Shown: positions 7,903 to 16,359 of the stretch, piece after piece
Layout: each line of letters begins with the position of its first letter
Numbering within the stretch: the first letter of the stretch is position 1
NCBI GenBank assembly: GCA_964424455.1
Contig: CAYRJA010000044.1
Span: 1 to 22,746 of the forward strand
Direction: 5' to 3'
Length of the DNA: 22,746 nucleotides
Origin: CAYRJA01 sp964424455
GTDB taxonomy: Bacteria > Bacteroidota > Bacteroidia > Chitinophagales > UBA10324
Position numbers and translations under genes: made by a program
The notes under the pieces: generated by a model
Database searches by the model: none
What the model was told of the DNA's origin: nothing
Seen by the model: the letters and a program-made list of their open reading frames with translations, nothing else

Positions 7903-9368
7903 TATTTTCCCATTGATTTAAAAGTTTCAGATAAAACCTGCTTATCATCAAAAGGATATTTTACTCCTTTTATTTCCTGATATTTCTCATGCCCTTTTCC
8001 GGCAAGCAGAATAATGTCGCCGCTCTGTGCAAATGTTACAGCAGTCTTAATCGCTTCATTTCTGTCGGTAATAGTCAGCACTCTGGGAATATCTGATATG
8101 GCAATTCCCTTTTTCATCTGATTAAGAATCTCGTTGGGATCTTCACTACGCGGATTATCAGAAGTAAGAATTACCTTATCACTAAGTTCTGCGGCAACAT
8201 TTGCCATAATAGGACGCTTGCCCGTATCCCTGTCACCACCACAACCTACAATGGTAATTAACCTCTCATTGTTGTTGCGGATGCTGCGAATTGTAGAGAG
8301 CATTTTTTCCAATGCATCCGGTGTATGCGCATAATCAACAATACCCACTATTTTATACTTGTTGGAAATAACATAATCAAAGCGGCCTTCAGCCGGTTGA
8401 AGCTGACTGATAGCTGTAAGAACTTTCACCTTTTCTTCTCCCAGCAATCGTGCAGCGCCATATATAGCAAGAAGATTGTGAGCATTAAAATCACCAACAA
8501 GATGAGAGAATACTTCCGAATTGTCTATATTAAGAAGCAATCCGGAAAAGGAATTTTCCAGAATTTTTCCGGAGAAGTCAGCAATGGTTTGCAGACTGTA
8601 AGATTTTTTCTGCGCTTTTGTGTTCTGTAACATCACCAGCCCATTCCTGTCATCAATATTAATAAGTGCAAATGCCTCTGATGACAGGTTATCAAACAGT
8701 TTCTTCTTAGCTGCTATGTAATTTTCAAATGTCTTATGGTAATCTAAGTGGTCACGGGTAATATTAGTGAAAACTGCCCCTGCAAAATTCAACCCTGCCA
8801 CACGGTTCTGTTGTATGGCATGAGAGCTTGCTTCCATAAAACAATACTGGCAACCGGCAAACAGCATATCGCGCAATAACCTGTTAATCTGAATAGCATC
8901 AGGAGTAGTATGCGTTGCTGAAATGGTAACATCATTAATCTTATTCTCCACAGTGGATAGTAATCCACAGGGATAACCCAACGACTGGAAAAGACGGTAC
9001 AGCAAGGTTGCAACGGTTGTTTTTCCATTGGTACCTGTTACAGCTACTACTTTTATTTTAGAAGAAGGAGAATCAAAATAATTGTCGGCAATGACTGTAA
9101 GCGCCAGAGAACTATCCTGCACTTTCATATAAGTGATTCCTTCCTGAGTATGTTGAGGGATTTTTTCACAAATAATTCCTACAGCGCCTTTCTCAATTGC
9201 ATTGTCAATAAACTTGTGTCCGTCTGTAGCTGTACCTCTGGTGGCAATAAATAATGTTCCTTCTTTCACATCACGAGAATCAAAGGTGATATCAAGGATG
9301 TGAATGGTCGTACTGCCCTTCACTTCCATGAGATTCACTTTATATAATATGTCGGAAAGTTTTTTCAA
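7902..9368 (-). CDS. murE: UDP-MurNAc-tripeptide synthetase (meso-diaminopimelate-adding)
   Basis: Adds the third stem residue to UDP-MurNAc-L-Ala-D-Glu. The 488 residues include the P-loop VTGTNGKTT at 110-118, the lysine region AAKKKLFD near 219-226 where the carbamylated Lys is expected, and DNPR at 404-407. DNPR is the known signature of meso-diaminopimelate-specific MurE. The start is a TTG at 9368-9366, overlapping the ftsI TGA by 4 nt (TTGA). It is preferred over the internal Met at residue 14 because the first residues (KKLSDILYKV) match the usual MurE N-terminus. TTG may limit translation or depend on termination of ftsI. Confidence 0.96.
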   Translation of the reverse strand: MKKLSDILYKVNLMEVKGSTTIHILDITFDSRDVKEGTLFIATRGTATDGHKFIDNAIEKGAVGIICEKIPQHTQEGITYMKVQDSSLALTVIADNYFDSPSSKIKVVAVTGTNGKTTVATLLYRLFQSLGYPCGLLSTVENKINDVTISATHTTPDAIQINRLLRDMLFAGCQYCFMEASSHAIQQNRVAGLNFAGAVFTNITRDHLDYHKTFENYIAAKKKLFDNLSSEAFALINIDDRNGLVMLQNTKAQKKSYSLQTIADFSGKILENSFSGLLLNIDNSEVFSHLVGDFNAHNLLAIYGAARLLGEEKVKVLTAISQLQPAEGRFDYVISNKYKIVGIVDYAHTPDALEKMLSTIRSIRNNNERLITIVGCGGDRDTGKRPIMANVAAELSDKVILTSDNPRSEDPNEILNQMKKGIAISDIPRVLTITDRNEAIKTAVTFAQSGDIILLAGKGHEKYQEIKGVKYPFDDKQVLSETFKSMGK

Positions 9369-11470
9369 CTGTTCAGATTAATGGTGATGATTTGTCCTTT
9401 TTGAAACTTTGTTCCTGCCGGCAGTGATTGTGATTTTACCGTTCCCACGCCGTTTACTGTAACATTCAATCCGCTACTCTCTAAAAGAAAAAGTGCATCA
9501 CGCAAACCCATACCTGTTACATTTGGCACTAATCCTTCCCGCTGAATGATTTTATTATCTGCCAACTGAATCACCTTATTGTTTGAGACTGAAGTCAGCC
9601 ATGTACCATCATCTGAAGGGATAAAAGGAATTTGCAGCGACCTGAATAAAGTATATAAGTCAGATCTGAATCCTGTTTTTACAACAGGAAGAGAAAGAGG
9701 TGTTACCACTGTATCTTCTGTCGGATGGATATCAAGATCAGTAGCGAAAATGTTATCAGCAATTTCCTTGAATACAGGCGCTGCTACTGTTGAACCATAG
9801 TAAGAACCGTTGGATGGGTTATTTACCACTACACATATTGAGTACAGTGGTTTGTCAGCAGGGAAATAACCATAGAAAGAAGACTGATAGGAAGTTTTGT
9901 TAAATCCGCGGTTGTTATCAGCAATTTGTGCCGTTCCTGTTTTTCCTGCAATTGTATAATACTTGCTCCGAATATTCCGCGCCGTTCCTTCAACAACTAC
10001 ACCTTCCAACAGCACTCTTAAATCCTGAAGTGTTGTGTCGTTACAAATTTTGGGTATCAGCACTTCCGGATGAAATTCCTTTACCGGCTTTCCATACTCC
10101 TGAATGGATGAAACAAGATACGGCTTCATCATCACACCATTATTTGCTACTGCATTGTATAGCGTGAGCAAACGGAGTGGGGAGATTTTTAATTCATAAC
10201 CTACAGACATCCATGGCAGGGAAACTTTACTCCAGTGTTTGTCCTGTGTGTTCCTGATGTAGGGGGTTACCTCACCCGGGATTTCTATACCAACCGGCTG
10301 ATCTAATTGCAGCTGACGCAGGTGTTGCAAATATTTTTCGGGCTGCTTGTTGTAGTTCTGATAAACTAATTTTGAAACTCCGACATTGGAAGAAATAGCA
10401 AAGCAGGTCTTAACTGTAACACGCGACTGTGGGTGTTGCTCTGCATCCTGCATTAACTGATTGAAGAATACTTTCCTTCCATATTCTGTATCCACTGTAT
10501 CACTCAGCTTAATATAGTCATCTTGTAACAACGCCAGCATGGAAGCCAGTTTAAAAGTAGAACCTGGTTCGTGTGCCTCGCCGACAGCATAATTGTATTT
10601 TTCAATATAGTTTCCGCTCTCATTCTTTCCCAGATTAGCAATAGCTTTAATCATTCCGGTTTTTACATCCATTACAATCACACACCCGTGATCTGCATTA
10701 TTTTTAATTAAGGTTTTTAATAACGCATTCTCCGTTATATCCTGAATAAAAACATCCAATGTGGTAATGACATCTTTTCCATTCTTAGGCTCAATTTCAT
10801 TTTCACTATTAATAGGCATCCATTCACCACCGGAAACTTTCTGCATCAGTCGTTTTCCTACTACTCCGGTGAGGTAGTCATTAAACATAGCTTCCAATCC
10901 TACCGGTTTTACTGTAACATCTCTCAAGTATCCTATCGTACGGTTAGCTAATTCTCTATAGGGATAAGTACGTTTGTTCTGTTGAAGCGCAATAAATCCA
11001 CCTTTGTATTGACCCTCTTTAAATAAGGGAAAAGTTTTTAATTGTAACAGTTCGGTGTATGAAACGCTCCGTTTAATCAGATGATAACGCTCTCTTGCTT
11101 TTCGTGCGTTAATCAATTCATTTTTGTAATCAATACTGGATTTGTCTTTAAACAGGTTTGAAAGAGCTTCGGCAAGCGGACCCACTTCTTTGTAAAACAC
11201 TTTATCCGTAAGCGCTTCTGCTCTTGTGTCAAAACGGATTTCAAAGCTCGGAAGCGAGGTAGCAAGTATTCGGTTGTCAGCAGAATAGATATTTCCTCGA
11301 TCGGCTGATATTGACATATATTTTGTAGTCAGGCTATCAGCCTGGCTTCTCCAGTAAGCGCCTTGTACACTCTGAAGCTGAAAAATCCGCCACACAATAG
11401 CTATAGATAATACCACCATGAAAAGGAAGGCAATACCTATTCTCCAGAATATGTCGTGCTTAATTCCCAT
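9365..11470 (-). CDS. ftsI: Septal peptidoglycan transpeptidase (class B PBP) with PASTA domain
   Basis: Cross-links peptidoglycan at the division septum in the periplasm and is the target of beta-lactams. The 701 residues begin with a short cytoplasmic tail and one membrane anchor (about 11-31). A PBP dimerisation domain follows (about 55-215). The transpeptidase domain has all three motifs: STFK with catalytic Ser304 and Lys307, SSN at 360-362, and KTGT at 510-513. The last 60 residues (about 642-701, from LVPNVTGMGLRDAL) form a PASTA-like domain, which E. coli FtsI lacks. It overlaps the ftsL-like gene by 11 nt upstream and murE by 4 nt downstream. Confidence 0.96.
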   Translation of the reverse strand: MGIKHDIFWRIGIAFLFMVVLSIAIVWRIFQLQSVQGAYWRSQADSLTTKYMSISADRGNIYSADNRILATSLPSFEIRFDTRAEALTDKVFYKEVGPLAEALSNLFKDKSSIDYKNELINARKARERYHLIKRSVSYTELLQLKTFPLFKEGQYKGGFIALQQNKRTYPYRELANRTIGYLRDVTVKPVGLEAMFNDYLTGVVGKRLMQKVSGGEWMPINSENEIEPKNGKDVITTLDVFIQDITENALLKTLIKNNADHGCVIVMDVKTGMIKAIANLGKNESGNYIEKYNYAVGEAHEPGSTFKLASMLALLQDDYIKLSDTVDTEYGRKVFFNQLMQDAEQHPQSRVTVKTCFAISSNVGVSKLVYQNYNKQPEKYLQHLRQLQLDQPVGIEIPGEVTPYIRNTQDKHWSKVSLPWMSVGYELKISPLRLLTLYNAVANNGVMMKPYLVSSIQEYGKPVKEFHPEVLIPKICNDTTLQDLRVLLEGVVVEGTARNIRSKYYTIAGKTGTAQIADNNRGFNKTSYQSSFYGYFPADKPLYSICVVVNNPSNGSYYGSTVAAPVFKEIADNIFATDLDIHPTEDTVVTPLSLPVVKTGFRSDLYTLFRSLQIPFIPSDDGTWLTSVSNNKVIQLADNKIIQREGLVPNVTGMGLRDALFLLESSGLNVTVNGVGTVKSQSLPAGTKFQKGQIITINLNS

Positions 11471-11843
11471 CGCTCGTTATTACAATTTTTTTAGGTGGAG
11501 AGGTTAATTTTTTTAATCCTGTCGGTTCCATCACTTTAGCTACTTCCGATTGTTTGCTCGCATACTCTAATTCACTTTTTGTTATCGTGTATTCCCACTG
11601 GAGTTGTTTCATTTTTCTTTCAATCTCATTGGTTTCACGAATGGATTTTTCAGCGAGATGTGCATTTGCGATATAGATAACTCCAATAACAGAGAGAAAA
11701 AGAATAAACGGCATATTGCCTACTAATTTCTCATAGCTAACCCATTGGCTGACATCTAACCGGTCGAAGAGCGTCTTCTTTTTACGCTTCGCCTCCGGTT
11801 GATCTTCTGCTACTGGATTTGGTGTTTCTTTAAACTGATTCAC
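11460..11843 (-). CDS. FtsL-like cell-division membrane protein
   Basis: A 127-residue bitopic protein in the ftsL position between rsmH and ftsI. It has a charged cytoplasmic N-terminus (KRKKK at about 20-24), one membrane helix (about 44-59, MPFILFLSVIGVIYIA), then a periplasmic helical stretch (about 64-100, rich in E, K and Q) suited to a coiled coil. FtsL proteins are poorly conserved in sequence, so the call rests on size, topology and gene order. In the divisome FtsL joins FtsB and FtsQ to regulate FtsW-FtsI. It overlaps ftsI by 11 nt and begins 67 bp after rsmH. Confidence 0.8.
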   Translation of the reverse strand: MNQFKETPNPVAEDQPEAKRKKKTLFDRLDVSQWVSYEKLVGNMPFILFLSVIGVIYIANAHLAEKSIRETNEIERKMKQLQWEYTITKSELEYASKQSEVAKVMEPTGLKKLTSPPKKIVITSDGN

Positions 11844-11910
11844 TTGATGTTTTTTTTCTAAGCAAAGTGATGAGTGTGATACATCTGTTCGCTGTGCTCA
11901 TTAAAACTGA

Positions 11911-12819
11911 TTATGAACTTACTCTCTCTGCAATTCTCAACTTCGCGCTTCTTGCTCTCGGATTTGTTTTTAATTCCTCTGCACCGGCTGTAATCGGTTT
12001 TTTATTAACCACTTTAAATAGTTTTGAAAAATTTCCGAATACATCCTTCTCTATTTCTCCTCTTACATTTCCTGACCTGAAAAAATTTTTCACCATTCTG
12101 TCTTCTAATGAATGATAAGTTAGCACTGTCATTCTTCCTCCTTCGTTTAATACTTCAGCGCTTTGCTGTAACAGTTGCTCCAACGCTCCTAATTCTTTAT
12201 TCACTTCTATCCGGAGCGCCTGAAAAACCTGTGCGAGATAGCGGGATTCCTTCCCCTTCACCCAGTCACTGATGCGTGCAATAAAATCCTGAGTAGTAGT
12301 AAAGAGTTTCTTTTCCCTTTCTGTTACAATATGATGAGCAAGAGTTTTTGAATTCCGTACTTCACCATACTCGCTGAATATCTGTTGTAATTGCTCTGCT
12401 GAATAGGTATTCAGAATTTCTTTAGCTGTAAGTTCACTTTCTCTATCCATACGCATATCTAACTCACCTTCATACCGGGTAGAGAAACCCCGTTCAGCAA
12501 TATCTATCTGATGAGAAGAAATACCGAGGTCAGCGAGAATACCGTCCACTTTTGAAATGCCATTAAGTTTCAGGTAGCGTTTCAGGTGAATAAAATTCTG
12601 ATTGATGAAAACGAATCGTTCATCATTAATTTTATTCTCTGCCGCATCTGTATCTCTGTCAAATCCTATAAGCATTCCTTCCTTCAGGTGTTTTAAAATT
12701 TCTTTACTATGTCCTCCGCCTCCGAATGTTGCATCTACATAAACTCCATTGTTTCTTATGTTCAGCGCATCCATACACTCTGCCAACATCACCGGTTTAT
12801 GATAAGCTGAACCCTTCAT
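11911..12819 (-). CDS. rsmH: 16S rRNA (cytosine(1402)-N(4))-methyltransferase
   Basis: Also called mraW. It uses S-adenosylmethionine to methylate N4 of C1402 in 16S rRNA, fine-tuning the ribosomal P site. The 302 residues are normal for the family. The N-terminus HKPVMLAECMDAL is followed by the SAM-binding motif DATFGGGGHS (GGGGHS at 33-38) and FDRDTDA. The family insert and the C-terminal YHSLEDRMVKNFF, then TNPRARSAKLRIAER, are all present. Its ATG lies inside mraZ (23-nt overlap), so the two are coupled. Confidence 0.97.
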   Translation of the reverse strand: MKGSAYHKPVMLAECMDALNIRNNGVYVDATFGGGGHSKEILKHLKEGMLIGFDRDTDAAENKINDERFVFINQNFIHLKRYLKLNGISKVDGILADLGISSHQIDIAERGFSTRYEGELDMRMDRESELTAKEILNTYSAEQLQQIFSEYGEVRNSKTLAHHIVTEREKKLFTTTQDFIARISDWVKGKESRYLAQVFQALRIEVNKELGALEQLLQQSAEVLNEGGRMTVLTYHSLEDRMVKNFFRSGNVRGEIEKDVFGNFSKLFKVVNKKPITAGAEELKTNPRARSAKLRIAERVSS

Positions 12820-13270
12820 TGATTTTACCCATTACTTTTTCTGCCAGTTTCACAAAGTCACGCGGCTCTTCATCCATCTGAGCGAGATAAAGTTTCTTGC
12901 TCCACACTTCTACCCTGTTACTGTATGCAAAGAGCACTACATCCTTTTCTATCGCTGCATACTCCGTAAGTGATTTTGGGAGAAGGATACGGTTATTACC
13001 ATCGAGTGTCAGTTCCGTTGCCCCACGATAGAAGTAACGGGCAAAATCACGGTTATCTTTTACATACAGATTCAGCTTGTTCACTTCAGCAGAAATAATT
13101 TCCCAATCGTTAGAAGGATAAAGCACTAAGCATTTCTCAAAGCCGCGGTTAATCACAAACTTATCATGCGCCTTATCCGGCAACTGTTTTTTAAGTAGCG
13201 CCGGAACCATCACTCTGCCTTTTGCATCGAGTGTGACTTCAAACTCTCCTAAAAATTTTGTTTGTGCCAT
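12797..13270 (-). CDS. mraZ: Transcriptional regulator MraZ
   Basis: A DNA-binding regulator of the dcw operon that forms ring-like oligomers of SpoVT/AbrB-type folds. The start chosen is the ATG at 13270 (MAQTKFLGEFEV), giving 157 residues. The frame stays open to 13312, but the extra residues do not look like MraZ and the likely promoter lies inside that extension. Two copies of the DxxxR signature are visible: DAKGR in the first half and DGNNR in the second, each followed by (V/L)P. MraZ is known to bind direct repeats with a GTGG or TGGG core upstream of its own gene, and such repeats are present at 13308-13342. First gene of the operon; overlaps rsmH by 23 nt. Confidence 0.96.
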   Translation of the reverse strand: MAQTKFLGEFEVTLDAKGRVMVPALLKKQLPDKAHDKFVINRGFEKCLVLYPSNDWEIISAEVNKLNLYVKDNRDFARYFYRGATELTLDGNNRILLPKSLTEYAAIEKDVVLFAYSNRVEVWSKKLYLAQMDEEPRDFVKLAEKVMGKINEGFSLS

Positions 13271-13290
13271 GTGATAACTGAAATGCGGTT

Positions 13291-13298
13291 CAAAAATA
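13291..13298 (-). promoter_or_regulatory. Candidate -7 box of the dcw operon
   Basis: The minus strand reads TATTTTTG, a perfect TAnnTTTG match, 21 bp upstream of the mraZ ATG at 13270. The corresponding -33 position (around 13318-13322) is occupied by a GTGGG MraZ box instead of a clean TTG. This supports the start at 13270, since a start at 13312 would precede the transcript. Confidence 0.5.
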
Positions 13299-13307
13299 AC
13301 AATCAAA

Positions 13308-13342
13308 ACCAATTATTCCCACTTTCTACCACTTATTACCAC
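13308..13342 (-). promoter_or_regulatory. MraZ-binding box array
   Basis: Four direct repeats on the minus strand at an exact 10-bp period: GTGGT (13338-13342), GTGGT (13328-13332), GTGGG (13318-13322) and a weaker TTGGT (13308-13312), separated by AT-rich 5-nt spacers (AATAA, AGAAA, AATAA). This is the architecture described for MraZ operators: short G-rich boxes with 5-nt spacers upstream of mraZ. They overlap the inferred -33 region, so binding would be expected to repress the operon. Confidence 0.8.
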
Positions 13343-13437
13343 AACTACACATAACTACATTGATTATCAATTTATTATTTTTTAAACAATAATTCTATTT
13401 GACAAATTTTAGGGGTCAAAAGAAGATAATCAGACTG

Positions 13438-13495
13438 CTGTAACAGCGTAACCGATTTAGTGAGTGAACAGGAGCTAATCGGATTACTGTAACAG
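13438..13495. repeat. Long inverted repeat tipped by CTGTWACAG on both arms
   Basis: The left arm 13438-13460 (CTGTAACAG then GTAACCGATTTAG) matches the reverse complement of the right arm 13475-13495 (CTGTTACAG then TAATCCGATTAG) apart from a 2-nt gap and a few differences, with a 14-nt loop. It lies about 190 bp downstream of the ykgJ-type stop and about 100 bp above the dcw promoter region. It may be a terminator-like hairpin or a REP-type element. Confidence 0.6.
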
Positions 13496-13601
13496 GTTAC
13501 ATTGTCCTGTGCTTCCTTTCATAATAAATGGACGAACTATGTGGATTTTTCTAACTATAACATTTCATCAAAATTAAACTTGACTGTATTTTCTGTTACA
13601 G
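13438..13601. repeat. Cluster of three CTGTWACAG palindromes (part of a window-wide family)
   Basis: The 9-bp palindrome CTGTWACAG is present at 13438, 13487 and 13593 within 164 bp. Elsewhere full copies start at 366, 729, 3031, 6296, 7750, 9035, 12166, 15988, 18298, 20411 and 22597. Copies inside genes fall in different contexts: Leu-Leu-Gln codons in argS, mraY, rsmH and comEC, and Val-Thr-Gly of the P-loops in murD and murE. Many one-mismatch versions also occur. Confidence 0.7.
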
Positions 13602-13686
13602 TTTTTCTTGCTCTCCCTATGGATGATTATATGTGTGCTCTGATAAATATAATTTCGGATAATAAATATTTCAAAGAAGAAACGTG

Positions 13687-14172
13687 CTATTTGTAAATTA
13701 TTTTCAGCTTCTCCACAATTTCATAAACAGCAGGACAAACAGCCGTGTTCTTTATTGTAATATCAAATAATCTGTGGAATTTCCTTGCGTTAGTGTGAGG
13801 ATATTCACGACAAGCAGCAGGGCGGCTTTCATAAACAGTGCAATAATTATTCTCATCCAAAAACGGACAAGGCGCTGAGTTCAATACATAATCTCTGTCT
13901 TCATCAATGTGCAGATATTGCTGAATAAATACTGCCGGCTTCATCCTAAGATGTTTTGCTACGCGCTCAATATCTTTCATATAGAAAATAGGGCTGGTGG
14001 TTTTGCAACAGTTGGCACATTGCAGGCAATCAATTTTTTCAAATGCCTCATCGTGCAGATTGGAAACTACCGAATCCAAATCAGTGGGTTTCCTCTGTTT
14101 CAATTTGCCAAAAAACTTTTTGTTTTCTTTTTCTTTTGACTTCGACAGTTGTTTCAGTTCACTCAGTTCCAT
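13687..14172 (-). CDS. YkgJ-type cysteine cluster protein
   Basis: A 161-residue cytoplasmic protein of the YkgJ / zinc- or iron-chelating family (function not established). Eight cysteines fit the family pattern: C49, C52, C55 and C56 in CLQCANCC, C102 in PCPFL, C111 in YCTVYESRPAAC, C121 in that same motif, and C146. The N-terminal 30 residues are highly charged (many Lys and Glu). Its ATG lies 9 bp downstream of the comEC stop, so the two are probably co-transcribed. Members of this family are thought to bind a metal or Fe-S cluster; the partner here is unknown. Confidence 0.88.
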   Translation of the reverse strand: MELSELKQLSKSKEKENKKFFGKLKQRKPTDLDSVVSNLHDEAFEKIDCLQCANCCKTTSPIFYMKDIERVAKHLRMKPAVFIQQYLHIDEDRDYVLNSAPCPFLDENNYCTVYESRPAACREYPHTNARKFHRLFDITIKNTAVCPAVYEIVEKLKIIYK

Positions 14173-14181
14173 CTTCTGTTT

Positions 14182-16296
14182 TTACCATGTAATTTCAAAT
14201 GCTCCCTGCGGTGTAACAGCATGACACAATACATTTAATTCCTTTGCTTCATTCATCCATCTTTCTGTTTTCTTCCTGTAATTTGAAGTCGCTAAGATGA
14301 GTTGTTTAAATGAAAAATAATTAAGCAAATCACTGATATTTATTTCAGGATTATTGGCAAGAACCAGGTAATCTACTTTCAATTTTTCCTTTGGTATATA
14401 TTGCGGAAGTGAACTCAAAACTGCAATCCGTTTATCATTTATCTGTATGAAATGTTTTTGCAGGCAGATATTATTATTAAAGACTTGAGTGGAATCTTCC
14501 TCTAAAATTTTTGTACTCAGTAATTTACTCTCTGTTATTTTTCTTTTTTGCCATAGCTGTTGAAAATACCGGCTATTCCAATCATTAATCATCACCTCTT
14601 CATCTGCAAATAATATTGAATGTCCGTTTGCTGACAACTGCAGAACAGTTTTACCCGGGAATGAGAATACAGTAATGCTTTTCTGCTTTCTGATTATTGC
14701 CGAATGGACTGAAATAATAGATACAATAAGTGTAACAGAAACAATTGTAAGATATAAATTTACTCTGCGCTTTGATTGGATGAACAGGTAAAGTGTCACA
14801 ATAGCTAATGCTATCAACAATAAACATACAAGCGGGAAATAAGAAATTTTAATAACCGAATGTGGCAGCATTTCAATATGGCTGATATAGCTGTCTAATG
14901 CCAAAAGCAGTGTTGTAACCGCCTTGCTTATCCCCCAACTGATATAGGGAACAGAAGAAAGAATCAGCATGATTAATCCTCCGTAAATCGTAATGGTTGA
15001 AAGCGGAATGGCAATAATATTTGCAAGAGCAAAATACAATGGGAATTGATGAAAATAAAAAAGTGTAAGCGGCACTGTTCCAAGTGTTGCTGCGAAGGAC
15101 ACCACTGTAATCTGCCATACATACAACAGGAATTTATTATTGATTTCCAATAAAGCAGAAATTGGTTTTGTCAGTAAGCTGATGCCAAGAATGGCACAAA
15201 CTGAAAGCTGAAAGCCGACATCGAAAATAATCAGAGGTCCATACAGCAGCAGAATGATAAAAGCCGAAGCGGCTACGATATTTACTGTGTGTATGCGCCA
15301 GCGGAGGTTTTTGCCTATGATAATTAAAGTAATCATCATGGCAGCACGCACCACAGAGCCGGATGAACCCGTAATAACTGCCACTCCCCATATAATCAGA
15401 ATCATTAAGGGCACGCGGATGATTTTCCATTTGTTCATTCTGTCGAAGAAATTAAAAATACTGTTTAGTAACAGGTAAATCAATCCTACATGCAAGCCCG
15501 AAACGGCTAAAATATGAATGACTCCTGCCGATGTGTAAGACTGAATCACATCGTAATCAAGATGATCCCTGTTACCAAGAATCAGCGCTGACAAAACACT
15601 CTTCTCTCTCTGCGGCTCTATGCTTTTATCTATGATGGCAAGACAATTATTTCTTAACTCATAAGTTTTTTTAAAGAAGAAATTTCCCTGATTGATTCCT
15701 GTAAGCCGCCATTCTCCTTGTTGAGGACTGATGGTGTAATAAATATTTTTCAGTGTCAGATATTTCTTTAAATCAAACTGCTCCGGATTGACCGGAGAAT
15801 TGGGAAGTTTAAATTTATTTCTTACCGCTATGCAATCACCATATTCCACAGACATTGTCGAACTGTCTTTGGGCAAATACAACAATGCATTACCTGTACA
15901 CGAATGAATGACATTATTCCTTTCAATTCCAAAAACTGAAACGACCATCCTTCTGTTTTGCCCTTTGTCTTCCGGCGGTTCCTGTATCTGTAACAGTGCA
16001 TACTCTGCATCATTCAGATAATTACTAAAATGATTTTGCCGGTTGACATCATAAAATGTTTGTGTGAGTTTACTGCCTGTTACAATTAATGCTATGTAAA
16101 TAAATATCCCGCTCACCCATTTGTACCGGAAGAGCCAGACTGCTCTTTTATAAATAATTTTTTCTGTCAACAGAAATAAAAAAGCAGTCAGTAGCACACT
16201 CCAATCCGGAAAATATATCTTAAGAAACCATGCAATAAATATTCCTGCTGCAAAAGGCAGCAACAGCCGCATGAATATATATTCAGCTTTGTACAT
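14182..16296 (-). CDS. comEC: ComEC/Rec2 family DNA-uptake channel protein
   Basis: Inner-membrane protein expected to carry single-stranded DNA into the cytoplasm during natural transformation. The 704 residues have N-terminal helices (about 7-75), a soluble DUF4131-type OB-like domain (about 80-205), and the multi-helix Competence domain (about 230-515), with the signature HILAVSGLH at 261-269. A C-terminal soluble domain (about 545-704) sits where the metallo-beta-lactamase domain should be, but no HxHxDH motif is visible, so it is probably inactive as a nuclease. A strong terminator upstream separates it from the BNR-repeat gene, so it must have its own promoter within 16297-16311 or just inside. 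Confidence 0.9.
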   Translation of the reverse strand: MYKAEYIFMRLLLPFAAGIFIAWFLKIYFPDWSVLLTAFLFLLTEKIIYKRAVWLFRYKWVSGIFIYIALIVTGSKLTQTFYDVNRQNHFSNYLNDAEYALLQIQEPPEDKGQNRRMVVSVFGIERNNVIHSCTGNALLYLPKDSSTMSVEYGDCIAVRNKFKLPNSPVNPEQFDLKKYLTLKNIYYTISPQQGEWRLTGINQGNFFFKKTYELRNNCLAIIDKSIEPQREKSVLSALILGNRDHLDYDVIQSYTSAGVIHILAVSGLHVGLIYLLLNSIFNFFDRMNKWKIIRVPLMILIIWGVAVITGSSGSVVRAAMMITLIIIGKNLRWRIHTVNIVAASAFIILLLYGPLIIFDVGFQLSVCAILGISLLTKPISALLEINNKFLLYVWQITVVSFAATLGTVPLTLFYFHQFPLYFALANIIAIPLSTITIYGGLIMLILSSVPYISWGISKAVTTLLLALDSYISHIEMLPHSVIKISYFPLVCLLLIALAIVTLYLFIQSKRRVNLYLTIVSVTLIVSIISVHSAIIRKQKSITVFSFPGKTVLQLSANGHSILFADEEVMINDWNSRYFQQLWQKRKITESKLLSTKILEEDSTQVFNNNICLQKHFIQINDKRIAVLSSLPQYIPKEKLKVDYLVLANNPEINISDLLNYFSFKQLILATSNYRKKTERWMNEAKELNVLCHAVTPQGAFEITW

Positions 16297-16311
16297 CGCC
16301 TGTTAAAAATA

Positions 16312-16345
16312 AAAAATCCTCTCCGGCTTTCCGAAGAGGATTTTT
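16312..16345. terminator. Rho-independent terminator, stem of about 15 bp
   Basis: AAAAATCCTCTCCGG (16312-16326) and CCGAAGAGGATTTTT (16331-16345) pair with a single mismatch around a CTTT loop. On the minus strand the stem is followed by a T-rich tail (TTTTTTATTTTT overlapping its end), 15 bp after the stop of the BNR-repeat gene. The symmetrical A/T tails could let it work in both directions. Confidence 0.9.
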
Positions 16346-16359
16346 CAAATAGTTAAGAC

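Larger units (their letters stand above)
13343..13686. other. Non-coding gap upstream of the dcw operon
   Basis: AT-rich region between the MraZ boxes and the end of the YkgJ-type gene. It contains the long inverted repeat at 13438-13495 and three full CTGTWACAG sites (13438-13446, 13487-13495, 13593-13601). The 64-codon plus-strand reading frame at 13502-13696 looks spurious: no domain, no promoter match, and it runs into the stop end of the next gene. Confidence 0.5.

Noticed and set aside
13271..13312. Longer mraZ N-terminus starting at 13312
   Set aside because: The extra residues are unlike MraZ proteins, and the -7 box at 13291-13298 lies within them.
13438..13495. A parS or DnaA-box cluster
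   Set aside because: The arms do not match the parS consensus (TGTTnCACGTGnAACA) or TTATnCACA; only the TGTWACA core is shared in part.
13502..13696. 64-codon plus-strand open frame between mraZ and the ykgJ-type gene
   Set aside because: No recognisable domain, no promoter match, overlaps the 3' end of the minus-strand gene and covers a palindrome site; most likely chance.
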